Shown: positions 36,824 through 45,212 of the stretch, one piece after another
How positions within the stretch are numbered: the first letter of the stretch is position 1
How the letters are laid out: each line of letters opens with the position of its first letter
DNA from: an uncultured Bdellovibrionales bacterium
GTDB taxonomy: Bacteria; Bdellovibrionota; Bdellovibrionia; Bdellovibrionales; UBA1609
DNA length: 64,000 nucleotides
Assembly (NCBI GenBank): GCA_938002015.1
Contig: CALLAU010000044.1
Coordinates: 1-64,000, forward strand
Reading direction: 5' to 3'
The notes under the pieces: model-generated
Database searches by the model: none
What the model saw: only the letters and a program-made list of their open reading frames with translations
Told to the model about the DNA's origin: nothing
Program-made: the position numbers and the translations under genes

Positions 36824-37531
36824 ATGGATTCAAAGCTAAGTAGTGAAGAAAGGCGTAGGGCAATTATTTGCTCATCCCTTCCTTTATTTGTTCAAAAAGG
36901 GATGTCTGTAACTACTAAAGAACTTGCATCAGCAGCAAGTGTAAGTGAGGCGCTTCTTTACAAACACTTTTCAACTAAAGAAGAACTGTTTCAATCACTA
37001 AAAGACTTTTGCTGTGAAGCCATTGATAGAGATGCAAGTGAACTAGTGCAAAACCCTCCTTCTTTAGAACTCTTAGTAGAAGGTTTTTTCTTTACAAATA
37101 TAGCTGTATTTTACGATCACCCTGAAGAGCCATTTACATCGCAAGAAGTTACCGCTTTAGTGCTAAGAAGCTTATTAGATACGGGAGAGTTTGCTACAGA
37201 AATCCATAGTCACTTTGGCAAGTATATTCCTTATATGGAAGACTCACTGAGTGCAGCTATTGAAAAAGGTCAAGCAAGTAATATTCTTGGTAAAAAAAGT
37301 GATGTTTTTTGGCTCTATCATAATTTAGTGACAGGAACAAAAATGACTATGCAGCCTCAAAAAGCAACTATTCCTTATGCACAAGAAAAAAAGAAAATTA
37401 TAAGAGAAATCTGTATATCAGGTTTAAGAATGTGTGGTGTTAAAGAAGAAAGTATTTCTAAATTGGCACTGCCTTTAATTAAAAAATTAGAAATTAAATA
37501 TTTTAAGTTATTAGGAGAAAAATCAAAATGA
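36824..37531 (+). CDS. TetR-family transcriptional regulator
   Basis: 235 residues. The N-terminal helix-turn-helix (about 28-56) reads TTKELASAASVSEALLYKHFSTKEELF, a clear TetR pattern; the ligand domain is variable. It begins the export operon: its stop overlaps the next ATG (ATGA). There is no Shine-Dalgarno before the ATG and the promoter -10 is only 6 bases upstream, so the mRNA may be leaderless. It probably represses itself and the LolA-like/OMP/MMPL genes through the palindrome in the promoter. The inducer is unknown. Confidence 0.9.
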   Translation: MDSKLSSEERRRAIICSSLPLFVQKGMSVTTKELASAASVSEALLYKHFSTKEELFQSLKDFCCEAIDRDASELVQNPPSLELLVEGFFFTNIAVFYDHPEEPFTSQEVTALVLRSLLDTGEFATEIHSHFGKYIPYMEDSLSAAIEKGQASNILGKKSDVFWLYHNLVTGTKMTMQPQKATIPYAQEKKKIIREICISGLRMCGVKEESISKLALPLIKKLEIKYFKLLGEKSK

Positions 37532-38307
37532 AATTAAATTGGATGTTACTAATGGTATCTTTTTCGATAACAGCCCCTGTCAGTGGAGCTCAAGAGGGTA
37601 AAGAAAGTAATAAAGGTTACGAGCTTATGAAAGAGGCTGATAGAGTAAACTCAAATTTTCTTGGTCAGTCAAATCAGATGCAAATGGACATCAGTGATGC
37701 TTATGGAAACACGATCAGTCGAAAAATGAAGTCTATAGTTATGGAAAAGAAAAAAGGGGATAAATCACTCATTGAATTTGAATCTCCAGCTGATGTTAGA
37801 GGTACTAAAATGCTTACGTGGGTAAAGCAGACAGGATCTGATGACCAATGGCTTTATTTGCCTGCAATGAAAAGAGTAAAGAGAATTAACTCTAAATCAA
37901 AAACAGGGTCTTTTATGGGAAGCCAGTTTTCATATGAAGATTTAGGAAATGAAGAAATTGAAAAGTATAAGTATTCTTATATTAAAGAAGCTACTTTAGA
38001 TGGAAGAAAAGTTCATGTTATTGATAGATTCCCTTTAGATAAAAACTCAGGATATAGTAAGCAAAGAGTTTTTCTAGATATTGAGTATCAAGGACCTTTG
38101 AAAATTGATTATTTTGATAAAAAACAGGAGCTTCTTAAGATTTCAACTTTTAGCGATTATAAGAGAGTTAAAAAATGGTGGACTTATCATAAAATTGAAA
38201 TGAAGAATGTACAGACTAAGAAAACATCATCTCTAACATGGACTGAGAAAGAGTTTGAAGTAAAGTTAAAAGAATCTGACTTTAATTCTAAGAAACTAGA
38301 AGGCTAA
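37528..38307 (+). CDS. LolA-like outer-membrane lipoprotein-sorting family protein
   Basis: 259 residues with a signal peptide (about 1-20). The core has IEFESPADVRGTKMLTW and WLYLPAMKRVKRI, followed by SKTGSFMGSQFSYEDL, the signature of the LolA-like PF17131/DUF-type proteins that travel with MMPL transporters. It probably carries a lipid or hydrophobic compound across the periplasm between the MMPL protein and the outer membrane. ATGA overlap with tetR; the OMP gene follows 8 bases later. It is not the housekeeping LolA. Confidence 0.8.
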   Translation: MKLNWMLLMVSFSITAPVSGAQEGKESNKGYELMKEADRVNSNFLGQSNQMQMDISDAYGNTISRKMKSIVMEKKKGDKSLIEFESPADVRGTKMLTWVKQTGSDDQWLYLPAMKRVKRINSKSKTGSFMGSQFSYEDLGNEEIEKYKYSYIKEATLDGRKVHVIDRFPLDKNSGYSKQRVFLDIEYQGPLKIDYFDKKQELLKISTFSDYKRVKKWWTYHKIEMKNVQTKKTSSLTWTEKEFEVKLKESDFNSKKLEG

Positions 38308-38315
38308 AGAAGATT

Positions 38316-39542
38316 ATGAGATTTTTGATACCACTTGGGGCATTTCTCTTTGTAAGTTTTAACTTAAGAGCTGAAATGAGCTCTCAAGGTGAAATTAGAC
38401 TAGAAATGAGAGCATTTCAAAATGACGATATAGATGTAACTAATGATTATGGTTATGGTTTCTTTACAAGATTAGAATCAGAAAAAGAGTTTAAGAATGA
38501 TATTAAGATTAAAGCTCGAGGCTTTGGCCGAGTTTATCAAATTGATGAATCAAGAAATTATTTCTATCTAGAAGATCTTTTTATGGAAAAAGATTGGGGT
38601 AATACGCAATTTTTTATGGGCTTAAGAACTTTTAACTGGAGTTTTGCAGAAGCTTTTCACCCAAATGATATTATCAATGCACGTAACTTTGATAGTAATT
38701 TTGAGAATGCTGAAAAAATTGGTCAACCTACTATTGGGCTTCAATATCAAAAAGAGAATCACGGATTTGGAATATATCTTTTTCCTACATTAGTTAAGCC
38801 AAACCTGCCATTTGGAAGTAGATTGAGCTTTACTCCTGATTCTATAACAAATGCGAGTAGAAGGTTTATAGATACTGATGGTGAAGTGATTGAAAACCAA
38901 ACTTATTTATCAGGAATTTTATTTTATGATCTTTCAGCTTTTGGTGGAGATTTAAAACTTTTTTGGTACCATGGACATGATCGTGAACAACCCCAGGCTC
39001 TTCTTTTGCCTGGTCCGAGTTTAAGCTTAAACTTCTTAGCTGTTGATCAAATAGGTTTAAATATTGTTAAAGAAGTTGGAACTTTTATGATTAAGTCTGA
39101 AATAGCTCACAAGGCTTACGCTGAGAATTCAAATTTTCAAAGAAGTGACCATACTATAGTTTCTATAGGTATAGAAAAAACTTTTTTTTGGAATAAAAGC
39201 CAAGAGACGATGCTTATACTTGAAGGGCAAGGTTTATTTGGCGCAGAGAATGATGATGATGCAAGGGCTCTTAATTTTTTTCAAAGAGATGTATTACTTG
39301 GTTTAAGACATTCGTTTAATGATGCTTATAGCCAGGAGGTGTTTTTCTCTATTATTGCTGACGTAGATAAATCAAAAGAAATACTTGCTTCAATTTCTTA
39401 TACAAGAAGACTAAGTGATCAATGGAAATTAAGTGGATCACTTCGCTATATTGATGCTCCTCAATCAGGCTTATTTCCAGTGGGCTTTGAAAGTTTAGAT
39501 GAAGACCATCAAGTGTCATTACAATTATCAAGATTTTTTTAA
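38316..39542 (+). CDS. Outer membrane protein of the MMPL operon
   Basis: 408 residues with a signal peptide and many short amphipathic strands, ending in the aromatic LQLSRFF typical of outer membrane barrels. The layout recalls the DUF1302-type barrel that accompanies DUF1329/LolA-like and RND genes in other proteobacteria. It is translated after AAGATT and followed by the MMPL gene 18 bases on. The cargo is unknown. Confidence 0.6.
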   Translation: MRFLIPLGAFLFVSFNLRAEMSSQGEIRLEMRAFQNDDIDVTNDYGYGFFTRLESEKEFKNDIKIKARGFGRVYQIDESRNYFYLEDLFMEKDWGNTQFFMGLRTFNWSFAEAFHPNDIINARNFDSNFENAEKIGQPTIGLQYQKENHGFGIYLFPTLVKPNLPFGSRLSFTPDSITNASRRFIDTDGEVIENQTYLSGILFYDLSAFGGDLKLFWYHGHDREQPQALLLPGPSLSLNFLAVDQIGLNIVKEVGTFMIKSEIAHKAYAENSNFQRSDHTIVSIGIEKTFFWNKSQETMLILEGQGLFGAENDDDARALNFFQRDVLLGLRHSFNDAYSQEVFFSIIADVDKSKEILASISYTRRLSDQWKLSGSLRYIDAPQSGLFPVGFESLDEDHQVSLQLSRFF

Positions 39543-39560
39543 ATTTAAAGGAAGAATTAA

Positions 39561-41879
39561 ATGAAATATTTTATAGATTATCTTTTTAAAAAACCACTTT
39601 TCTCATTCTTAGCCGGACTTTTTTTAGTTGGCTTTTTTAGTTATGGTGCTAAATATCTTTACGCAGATTTTGGCTATAGGATATGGTTTAAAGAAAGTAA
39701 TAAGTACTTACAAGATTTTGATAAGTTTGAAAGAAAGTTTGGTAGTGATGAAATTGCTATTATTGCAATTCATTCAGCCTCAGGTATTTTTGATAAAGGT
39801 AGTATATCACTTTTAAGGGACTTAACAGAGAACTTATGGCAAGGTGCTGATGTTATAAGAGTAGACTCTTTAACAAACTATAATCTTGTAAGAGGTGAGG
39901 GTGACGATGTTATCGTGGAGCCTCTTTTTCCTGATGATTTAGAATTAACAGCTGAGAATTTAAAACAACGAGAAGCCTTGGCCATGAATCATAATATCAT
40001 TCCTGATTATCTTGTAAGCTCAAATAAAAATACGGCAGTTATATACTTAAATCTTAAGCCAGGGATTGATGAAATTCCTAATTATGAAATCATTGTTAAG
40101 TCTTTAAGGGGTATTATACAAAAGTATGTAGACTCAAAAGACTATTTACCAAGAGATCATGAGATCTTTATGACTGGAACGCCAACGCTGAGTTATTCCT
40201 TTCAAGAAAGTTCTCAAAAAGACATGAAAAAAATAATGCCAGTTGTGTTTTCTATGACATTACTCTTCTTAGCTCTCTTATTTAGAAACTTATTAGGGGT
40301 CTTACTTCCTATTGTTATTATAGTGACTTCAATTTTAAGTAGTGTTGGTTTTATTGGATGGATAGGAATTGAGTTTAATGTACTTACTTCAATCGTCCCT
40401 CAGTTTTTAGTTGCTATTTCAATTGCAGTAGCTGTTCATATTTTAGCGAGTTACTTTGGTTATATAAAGTTGGGTGTTTCTAGAGAAAATGCTTTAAAGA
40501 CTGCAGTTGATAAAAATTTTATTCCAACACTTCTAACCGCAACCTCAACAATGATTGGATTTTTAACATTTACAACTTCTAGTATGCCTCCAATTGCTAA
40601 ACTTGGAATAATGTCAGCCTTTGGAACACTCATTTCATGGCTCCTCACCTTTTTAATGCTTATTCCAATGCTTATATTTTTCTCAAAGTTTAGTAAGAAG
40701 AAAAGTGAAGAGAAAGAGAGTTTAAATACTCAAGCTTCAAGTCTATCAAATAAAGTTACTAGTTATATCTATAAGTTTCGTTACATAATAATTTGCTTTT
40801 ATGCTCTCCTCTCTCTTCTTGCATTAGTTTTTGTCATCAATATTAAAGTTAGCTCAGACCCTTTTGATTATTTTGAGAAAACAAACCCACTTCGTATTGC
40901 AAATGAGTTTGTAAATGATGAAGTTGGGGGTTCTGTAGCTATAGAAATGGTTGTGGATGCTGGTAAGCCTGAAGGGGTCAAAGATCCAAACTACTTAGAA
41001 AAAGTTGGAGACTTCTCAGACTGGGTCGAAGAAAACAAGAGCGTTTCAAGAACAATTTCTATCGTTGATATAATTAAAGAGATGAACCAGGTTTTAAATG
41101 GTGGAAATAAAGACTTTTATGTTCTACCACGAGATCAGGGACAAATTGCTCAACAGCTTTTCTTATACACCATGAACCTCCCACAAGGGATGGATATTAA
41201 CAACAGAGTTGCTACACAAAATGATATGTTAAGACTTACTGCAATGACCCCTGTGCATGAGTCGAATGCTTTTTTAAGTTTAGTAGACACTTTTGAGAAG
41301 GAAGGTAAAAAACGGGGGTTAAATGTTAAGGCAACGGGAAAGAACTTATTATATCAAAGTAATAATGAAATTGTTGTAACATCTTTTATAAAATCCATTG
41401 CTCTAGCCATTTTTTTAGTGAGTTTACTTTTAATTATAGGACTCTCTTCAGTAAAAATTGGTTTACTTTCGATGATTCCAAATGCTCTACCACTGTTATT
41501 TGGTGGAGCTTTTGTTTATGCTTTAGGTAAAAGTTTAGATATAGGAACTATGATTGTTGGAAGTGTATGTTTAGGTATTGCTGTAGATGATACAATTCAT
41601 TTCTTATCTGGGTATAGAAAATATTTAAAAGAAAGTAATAACAACACATTAGAAGCAATAGCTAAGGTTTTTACATTCACTGCTCCTGCTCTTATTATAA
41701 CTACCTTAGTGCTTGTTGCAGCTTTCTCATCTTTTATAATGGCCTCTTTTGTCCCAAATCAGAACTTTGGAATATTTGTGGCAATGGTGTTATCAACAGC
41801 GCTTATTACTGACCTTACGTTCTTACCAGCGCTTTTAATGGTCGTATTTGATAGGAGCGAGGCTTCTAAGTTAAAGTAA
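39561..41879 (+). CDS. MMPL/RND-family transporter
   Basis: 772 residues. The layout is one TM near the N terminus (FLAGLFLVGFFSYGA), a large periplasmic loop, then a set of TM helices with GIEFNVLTSIVPQFLVAISIAVAVHI. A second half repeats the pattern, with FIKSIALAIFLVSLLLIIGL and GSVCLGIAVDDTIHFLSGY. This is the COG1033/MMPL layout with sterol-sensing-like TM pairs. It probably moves lipid or hydrophobic molecules with the LolA-like and OMP partners. AAAGGAAG precedes the ATG; it is the last gene of the TetR operon. Confidence 0.9.
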   Translation: MKYFIDYLFKKPLFSFLAGLFLVGFFSYGAKYLYADFGYRIWFKESNKYLQDFDKFERKFGSDEIAIIAIHSASGIFDKGSISLLRDLTENLWQGADVIRVDSLTNYNLVRGEGDDVIVEPLFPDDLELTAENLKQREALAMNHNIIPDYLVSSNKNTAVIYLNLKPGIDEIPNYEIIVKSLRGIIQKYVDSKDYLPRDHEIFMTGTPTLSYSFQESSQKDMKKIMPVVFSMTLLFLALLFRNLLGVLLPIVIIVTSILSSVGFIGWIGIEFNVLTSIVPQFLVAISIAVAVHILASYFGYIKLGVSRENALKTAVDKNFIPTLLTATSTMIGFLTFTTSSMPPIAKLGIMSAFGTLISWLLTFLMLIPMLIFFSKFSKKKSEEKESLNTQASSLSNKVTSYIYKFRYIIICFYALLSLLALVFVINIKVSSDPFDYFEKTNPLRIANEFVNDEVGGSVAIEMVVDAGKPEGVKDPNYLEKVGDFSDWVEENKSVSRTISIVDIIKEMNQVLNGGNKDFYVLPRDQGQIAQQLFLYTMNLPQGMDINNRVATQNDMLRLTAMTPVHESNAFLSLVDTFEKEGKKRGLNVKATGKNLLYQSNNEIVVTSFIKSIALAIFLVSLLLIIGLSSVKIGLLSMIPNALPLLFGGAFVYALGKSLDIGTMIVGSVCLGIAVDDTIHFLSGYRKYLKESNNNTLEAIAKVFTFTAPALIITTLVLVAAFSSFIMASFVPNQNFGIFVAMVLSTALITDLTFLPALLMVVFDRSEASKLK

Positions 41880-41894
41880 CTAATATCTTTTTAG

Positions 41895-41941
41895 GCTCTA
41901 AAGATGATTTTATCTTTTTAGAGCTCTTTTCATTTTTTTTT
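41895..41941 (+). terminator. Terminator of the TetR-MMPL operon
   Basis: GCTCTAAAGAT (41895-41905) pairs with ATCTTTTTAGAGC (ending 41924) with a two-base bulge; TCTTTTCATTTTTTTT follows. An intrinsic terminator 16 bases after the MMPL stop. Confidence 0.75.
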
Positions 41942-41956
41942 GGCATATCGCTTGTA

Positions 41957-41970
41957 TATATAGCTATATA
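41957..41970. promoter_or_regulatory. 14-bp palindrome in the promoter of the 124-residue protein gene
   Basis: TATATAGCTATATA is a perfect palindrome just upstream of AAGGTGG and the ATG at 41984. Alternating TA favours chance symmetry, but it overlaps where a -10 would fall. Confidence 0.2.
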
Positions 41971-41983
41971 AGGTGGTAAAATC

Positions 41984-42358
41984 ATGATTAATTTTAAAGA
42001 AATAGCTTCAAAGTCACTACAAACGGCAATCCCGGTGGGAATAGCCATTTTCATGTCCTATCAGGTCTTTAGTGTAAAAAAAATCGACACATTAGGATCT
42101 ATCGGCGAGCAAAGAGTTATTAAGTGTATTTTGCCATTAGCTAAAGAACTTGACCAAAATGTTTTCTATGTTGCTGAAGACATAGTAAGTGCTAAAAAGG
42201 AGCTTTTTAATTCAAAAAAAGGCCTTTATTTTGAAGGAAAAATGTATGTAAAAACCTCAGACTTTAAGGGTAATGAATATGTTGTTCCCTTTGAATCAAT
42301 AGATTGTGATTCTGTCGGCTATGGGCTAACAGCAGAGCAGTTTAAGACAAAAATTTAA
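41984..42358 (+). CDS. Small membrane-anchored protein of unknown function
   Basis: 124 residues with a hydrophobic helix at about 10-30 (SLQTAIPVGIAIFMSYQVF) and a soluble part of about 90 residues containing two Cys. AAGGTGG sits eight bases before the ATG. Not recognised. It lies alone between the MMPL operon and dapD, convergent with dapD. Confidence 0.55.
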   Translation: MINFKEIASKSLQTAIPVGIAIFMSYQVFSVKKIDTLGSIGEQRVIKCILPLAKELDQNVFYVAEDIVSAKKELFNSKKGLYFEGKMYVKTSDFKGNEYVVPFESIDCDSVGYGLTAEQFKTKI

Positions 42359-42380
42359 ATTTTATATTTCGTCTTTATTA

Positions 42381-42405
42381 AAGCGTTTATTAAGTTTAAA
42401 CGCTT
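42381..42405. terminator. Convergent hairpin overlapping the dapD stop
   Basis: AAGCGTTTA (42381-42389) and TAAACGCTT (42397-42405) form a perfect 9-bp stem with a 7-base loop. It lies 22 bases after the small membrane protein stop and includes the dapD stop codon. U tracts are weak on both sides. Confidence 0.5.
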
Positions 42406-43232
42406 ACCTCAAAATCTCTTAAAACATCATTTAAAGATGTTTTCTTATCAGTAGACTCTTTTCTTTTACCAATAATAAGTGCAACAGGAACACCGTAAGT
42501 TCCAGAGCTAAACTTCTTTTGAACAGTTCCAGGTATAACTACAGAGTTTGCAGGGACTCTTCCTTTATAGATTTTCTCTTCATCACCAGTTACATCAATA
42601 ATCTTAGTGCTAGCTGTTATTGTAACTCCTGCTCCAAGAACAGCGCCTTGCTCAATAATAGCACCTTCAACAACAATGCATCTGCTTCCTACAAAAACAT
42701 CATCTTCAATAATAACTGGAGTTGCTTGAAGTGGTTCTAAAACTCCTCCAAGACCTACACCGCCAGAAAGGTGAACATTCTTACCCACTTGAGCGCATGA
42801 GCCAACTGTTGCCCAGGTATCTACAAGAGTTCCAGAGCCAACAAAAGCTCCGATATTAACATAAGAGGGCATTAAAATGGCTCCAGGAGAGATAAAAGCA
42901 CCTTTTCTAACAACTGCGTGAGGAACAACTCTCACTCCTTCAGAGCCTTCCCATTTTTTTAGTGGAATTTTATCAAAGAACTTAAGATCTCCAGACTCAA
43001 TCACCTTCATTTTTTTGATTTTAAAGTAAAGTAGAATAGCTTTTTTAACCCATTCATTTGCTATCCAGCCGTTTTCAGTTTTTTCAGCTGTTCTTAGTTT
43101 TCCCTCATCAAGAAGGTGGATTGCCATTTTAACTGTTTCAATCATCTCTTTTGGAAAGCTGCTTTGCTTTCCAATTGAAGCTGCTTCTGAGTAATAAGAT
43201 TCAATTTTTGATTCTAATTCTTTAGTATCCAT
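42396..43232 (-). CDS. dapD: Tetrahydrodipicolinate N-succinyltransferase
   Basis: 278 residues, the normal DapD length. An N-terminal helical domain is followed by a left-handed beta helix with hexapeptide repeats (GAFISPGAILMPSYVNIGAFVG, DDVFVGSRCIVVEGAIIEQG). It makes N-succinyl-2-amino-6-oxopimelate in the succinyl branch of the DAP/lysine pathway for murein and lysine. AAGGAT precedes the ATG. It is 19 bases behind the MpaA-like gene in one operon, with lysC-lysA divergent nearby. Confidence 0.93.
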   Translation of the reverse strand: MDTKELESKIESYYSEAASIGKQSSFPKEMIETVKMAIHLLDEGKLRTAEKTENGWIANEWVKKAILLYFKIKKMKVIESGDLKFFDKIPLKKWEGSEGVRVVPHAVVRKGAFISPGAILMPSYVNIGAFVGSGTLVDTWATVGSCAQVGKNVHLSGGVGLGGVLEPLQATPVIIEDDVFVGSRCIVVEGAIIEQGAVLGAGVTITASTKIIDVTGDEEKIYKGRVPANSVVIPGTVQKKFSSGTYGVPVALIIGKRKESTDKKTSLNDVLRDFEVSV

Positions 43233-43251
43233 CTGATTTTATCCTTATAAA

Positions 43252-43944
43252 CTAAGATTTTTTGTTATGTTTTTCGACCATAAGCTTTAAACATTCATAA
43301 AGCGGTTTCAGGTGAGTATCAAGAACCTCAGCAAAGTCGATTCCTTTTTGTATTTCATACGTGATAGTAGGGATTTTTCTTTCATGTCCTGTATAGGTTC
43401 CTAGGCTTCCGGGTGTTGGGTAGCCTATGTCATCTTTTATAACATAGCCTGTTTTTGTAGAAAGAAAGTTTGCTTCTTCTTGGCAATCACCATTTACATT
43501 AAGCATTGGCTTCCAGCTATGAAGAGAAAATATGAAATTTACAGGGTTATTTGAAATCCATTCAACAAGGGCTTTGTTTTCAGGCTCACTTGCAGCTTCT
43601 TTTCCTGGGTAATATCTGATTTTAGTATAATCTGGCGTCCAGTCTTTTGTGGGAAGGTTTCTGTTTAGATCAACTCCTGTATGATTTTGGCGGGTTTTTA
43701 GGAGAACGCCTTCAATATTAAATTCTGGAACTATAGTGATGTTAAGGTTTTCAATGGGTTCTTGATCAAGCTTATTTAGGAGAGCTCTTGCAAGTACAAC
43801 ACCCTCAGACTCATCCCCGTGCACACCTGCAATGAGTAAGACATTTAAATTTTTTTCACCAAATTCTTCAGCTTTGAAACCATAAATGGGTAGGTTTAGT
43901 GTAGATTTGCCAAATACGAAACTTTTTAACTTATAACTTTTCAT
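43252..43944 (-). CDS. M14-type zinc carboxypeptidase, MpaA-like murein peptide amidase
   Basis: 230 residues from the ATG at 43944 (AAGG nine bases upstream; an in-frame start at 43965 is less likely). The zinc ligands and active site are seen as GVHGDESEG (HxxE), GVDLNRNLP, SLHSW (third ligand) and the late Glu in TYEIQKG. This is the layout of MpaA-type amidases that split the D-Glu-DAP bond in murein tripeptide. It has no signal peptide, so it is cytosolic. The context with dapD, lysC and lysA supports a role in DAP recovery from murein peptides. Confidence 0.75.
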   Translation of the reverse strand: MKSYKLKSFVFGKSTLNLPIYGFKAEEFGEKNLNVLLIAGVHGDESEGVVLARALLNKLDQEPIENLNITIVPEFNIEGVLLKTRQNHTGVDLNRNLPTKDWTPDYTKIRYYPGKEAASEPENKALVEWISNNPVNFIFSLHSWKPMLNVNGDCQEEANFLSTKTGYVIKDDIGYPTPGSLGTYTGHERKIPTITYEIQKGIDFAEVLDTHLKPLYECLKLMVEKHNKKS

Positions 43945-43976
43945 GAGTACTGCCTTTTGATACAAGATAAAACACT

Positions 43977-45185
43977 ATGGATTCATTATTGGTCAAGAAA
44001 TTCGGAGGCACTTCTGTCGGTTCTGTTGAAAGAATTGAAAGAGTTGCTGATAGATTAAAGAAAAGCTTTGAAGCTGGAGAGCGCTTTGTTGTCGTATCTT
44101 CTGCTATGTCAGGGGAAACTAATAGGCTTGTGGGCCTAGCTCATGAGGTCTCTTCAAAGGCTCGAGGAGGAGAGGCTTACGATCTTCTTCTTGCTTCAGG
44201 AGAGCAGGTCTCAATCTCATTATTAGCATTAGCTCTTGAGAAAAAAGGGCTAAGGGCTAGACCTATGTTAGCTTTTCAATTGGGCATAAAAACAGACTCT
44301 ATTTATTCAAAAGCTCGAATTCAAAACATTGAGACTGATCAGCTTCATGAAATGCTTAAAGAAGGTATTATCCCAATCGTTGCAGGATTTCAGGGAATTG
44401 ATAACTTTGATAGAATCACAACTCTTGGCAGAGGTGGATCAGATACAACAGCTGTGGCTCTTGCTGCAGCTTTAAAGGCAGATGCCTGTGAAATTTTTAC
44501 TGATGTTGAGGGTGTTTTTTCAGCTGATCCAAGAGTTGAGCCAAAAGCTAAAAAAATTGAGCAATTAAATTATGAAGAAATGATGGAAATGGCCTCATTA
44601 GGGTCTAAAGTACTTCATTTTAGATGTGTCGAAATTGCAGCAAAATATCAAACACCAATACATGTAAGGTCTACTTTTAGTGAATTAGAAGGCACATGGA
44701 TTAAAAAGCAGGAGAATCAAATGGAAGCACCAGTCGTATCATCAGTAACTCATGACCCAAGGATTACAGTCTTAAGTGCGGAGCCTGTTCCAGTAGGTTT
44801 AGGTCTTTTAGCCGATCTTTTTGAAGAACTCTCAAAAGAAGAAGTTTTAGTAGATATTATTTCTCAAGCTCAAGGTTCTCAAGGGCAAAGACTAGCTTTT
44901 TCTATTGCTGATGAGGATGCTGATCGTGGAATAGCTATATTAAAAAAGCTTTTTTCATCATCTGTTGAAATCACTCAAGTTCCAGAAGTTGCTAAGATAT
45001 CTATTGTAGGGGTTGGAATGAAGTCTCATCCAGGAGTTGCGGCAAGATTTTTTAAAGTCTTAAAAGAACTTAATGTAGACCTTAAGCTTGTAACAACTTC
45101 AGATATTAAAATGAGTGGAGTGATCTCTAGAGAGTTTATTGATGATTCTGTAAAAGCCTTGCATGCAGAGTTTGGTCTTTCTTAA
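43977..45185 (+). CDS. lysC: Aspartate kinase
   Basis: 402 residues, the common monofunctional aspartokinase length. The kinase domain has VKKFGGTSVGS at the start and TTLGRGGSDTTAVALAAAL; two C-terminal ACT domains (about 265-400) suggest feedback control by lysine and/or threonine. It catalyses the first step to DAP, lysine, threonine and methionine. It is 15-27 bases before lysA, with which it forms a unit. Only 32 bases separate its ATG from that of the divergent MpaA-like gene. Confidence 0.95.
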   Translation: MDSLLVKKFGGTSVGSVERIERVADRLKKSFEAGERFVVVSSAMSGETNRLVGLAHEVSSKARGGEAYDLLLASGEQVSISLLALALEKKGLRARPMLAFQLGIKTDSIYSKARIQNIETDQLHEMLKEGIIPIVAGFQGIDNFDRITTLGRGGSDTTAVALAAALKADACEIFTDVEGVFSADPRVEPKAKKIEQLNYEEMMEMASLGSKVLHFRCVEIAAKYQTPIHVRSTFSELEGTWIKKQENQMEAPVVSSVTHDPRITVLSAEPVPVGLGLLADLFEELSKEEVLVDIISQAQGSQGQRLAFSIADEDADRGIAILKKLFSSSVEITQVPEVAKISIVGVGMKSHPGVAARFFKVLKELNVDLKLVTTSDIKMSGVISREFIDDSVKALHAEFGLS

Positions 45186-45212
45186 TTTTTTAAAAGTGTA
45201 GTGGTGAAGATA

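Noticed and set aside
41940..41984. A sigma-54 promoter before the 124-residue protein gene
   Set aside because: TGGCATATCGCTTGT has GG but the GC of the -12 element is not at the correct distance.
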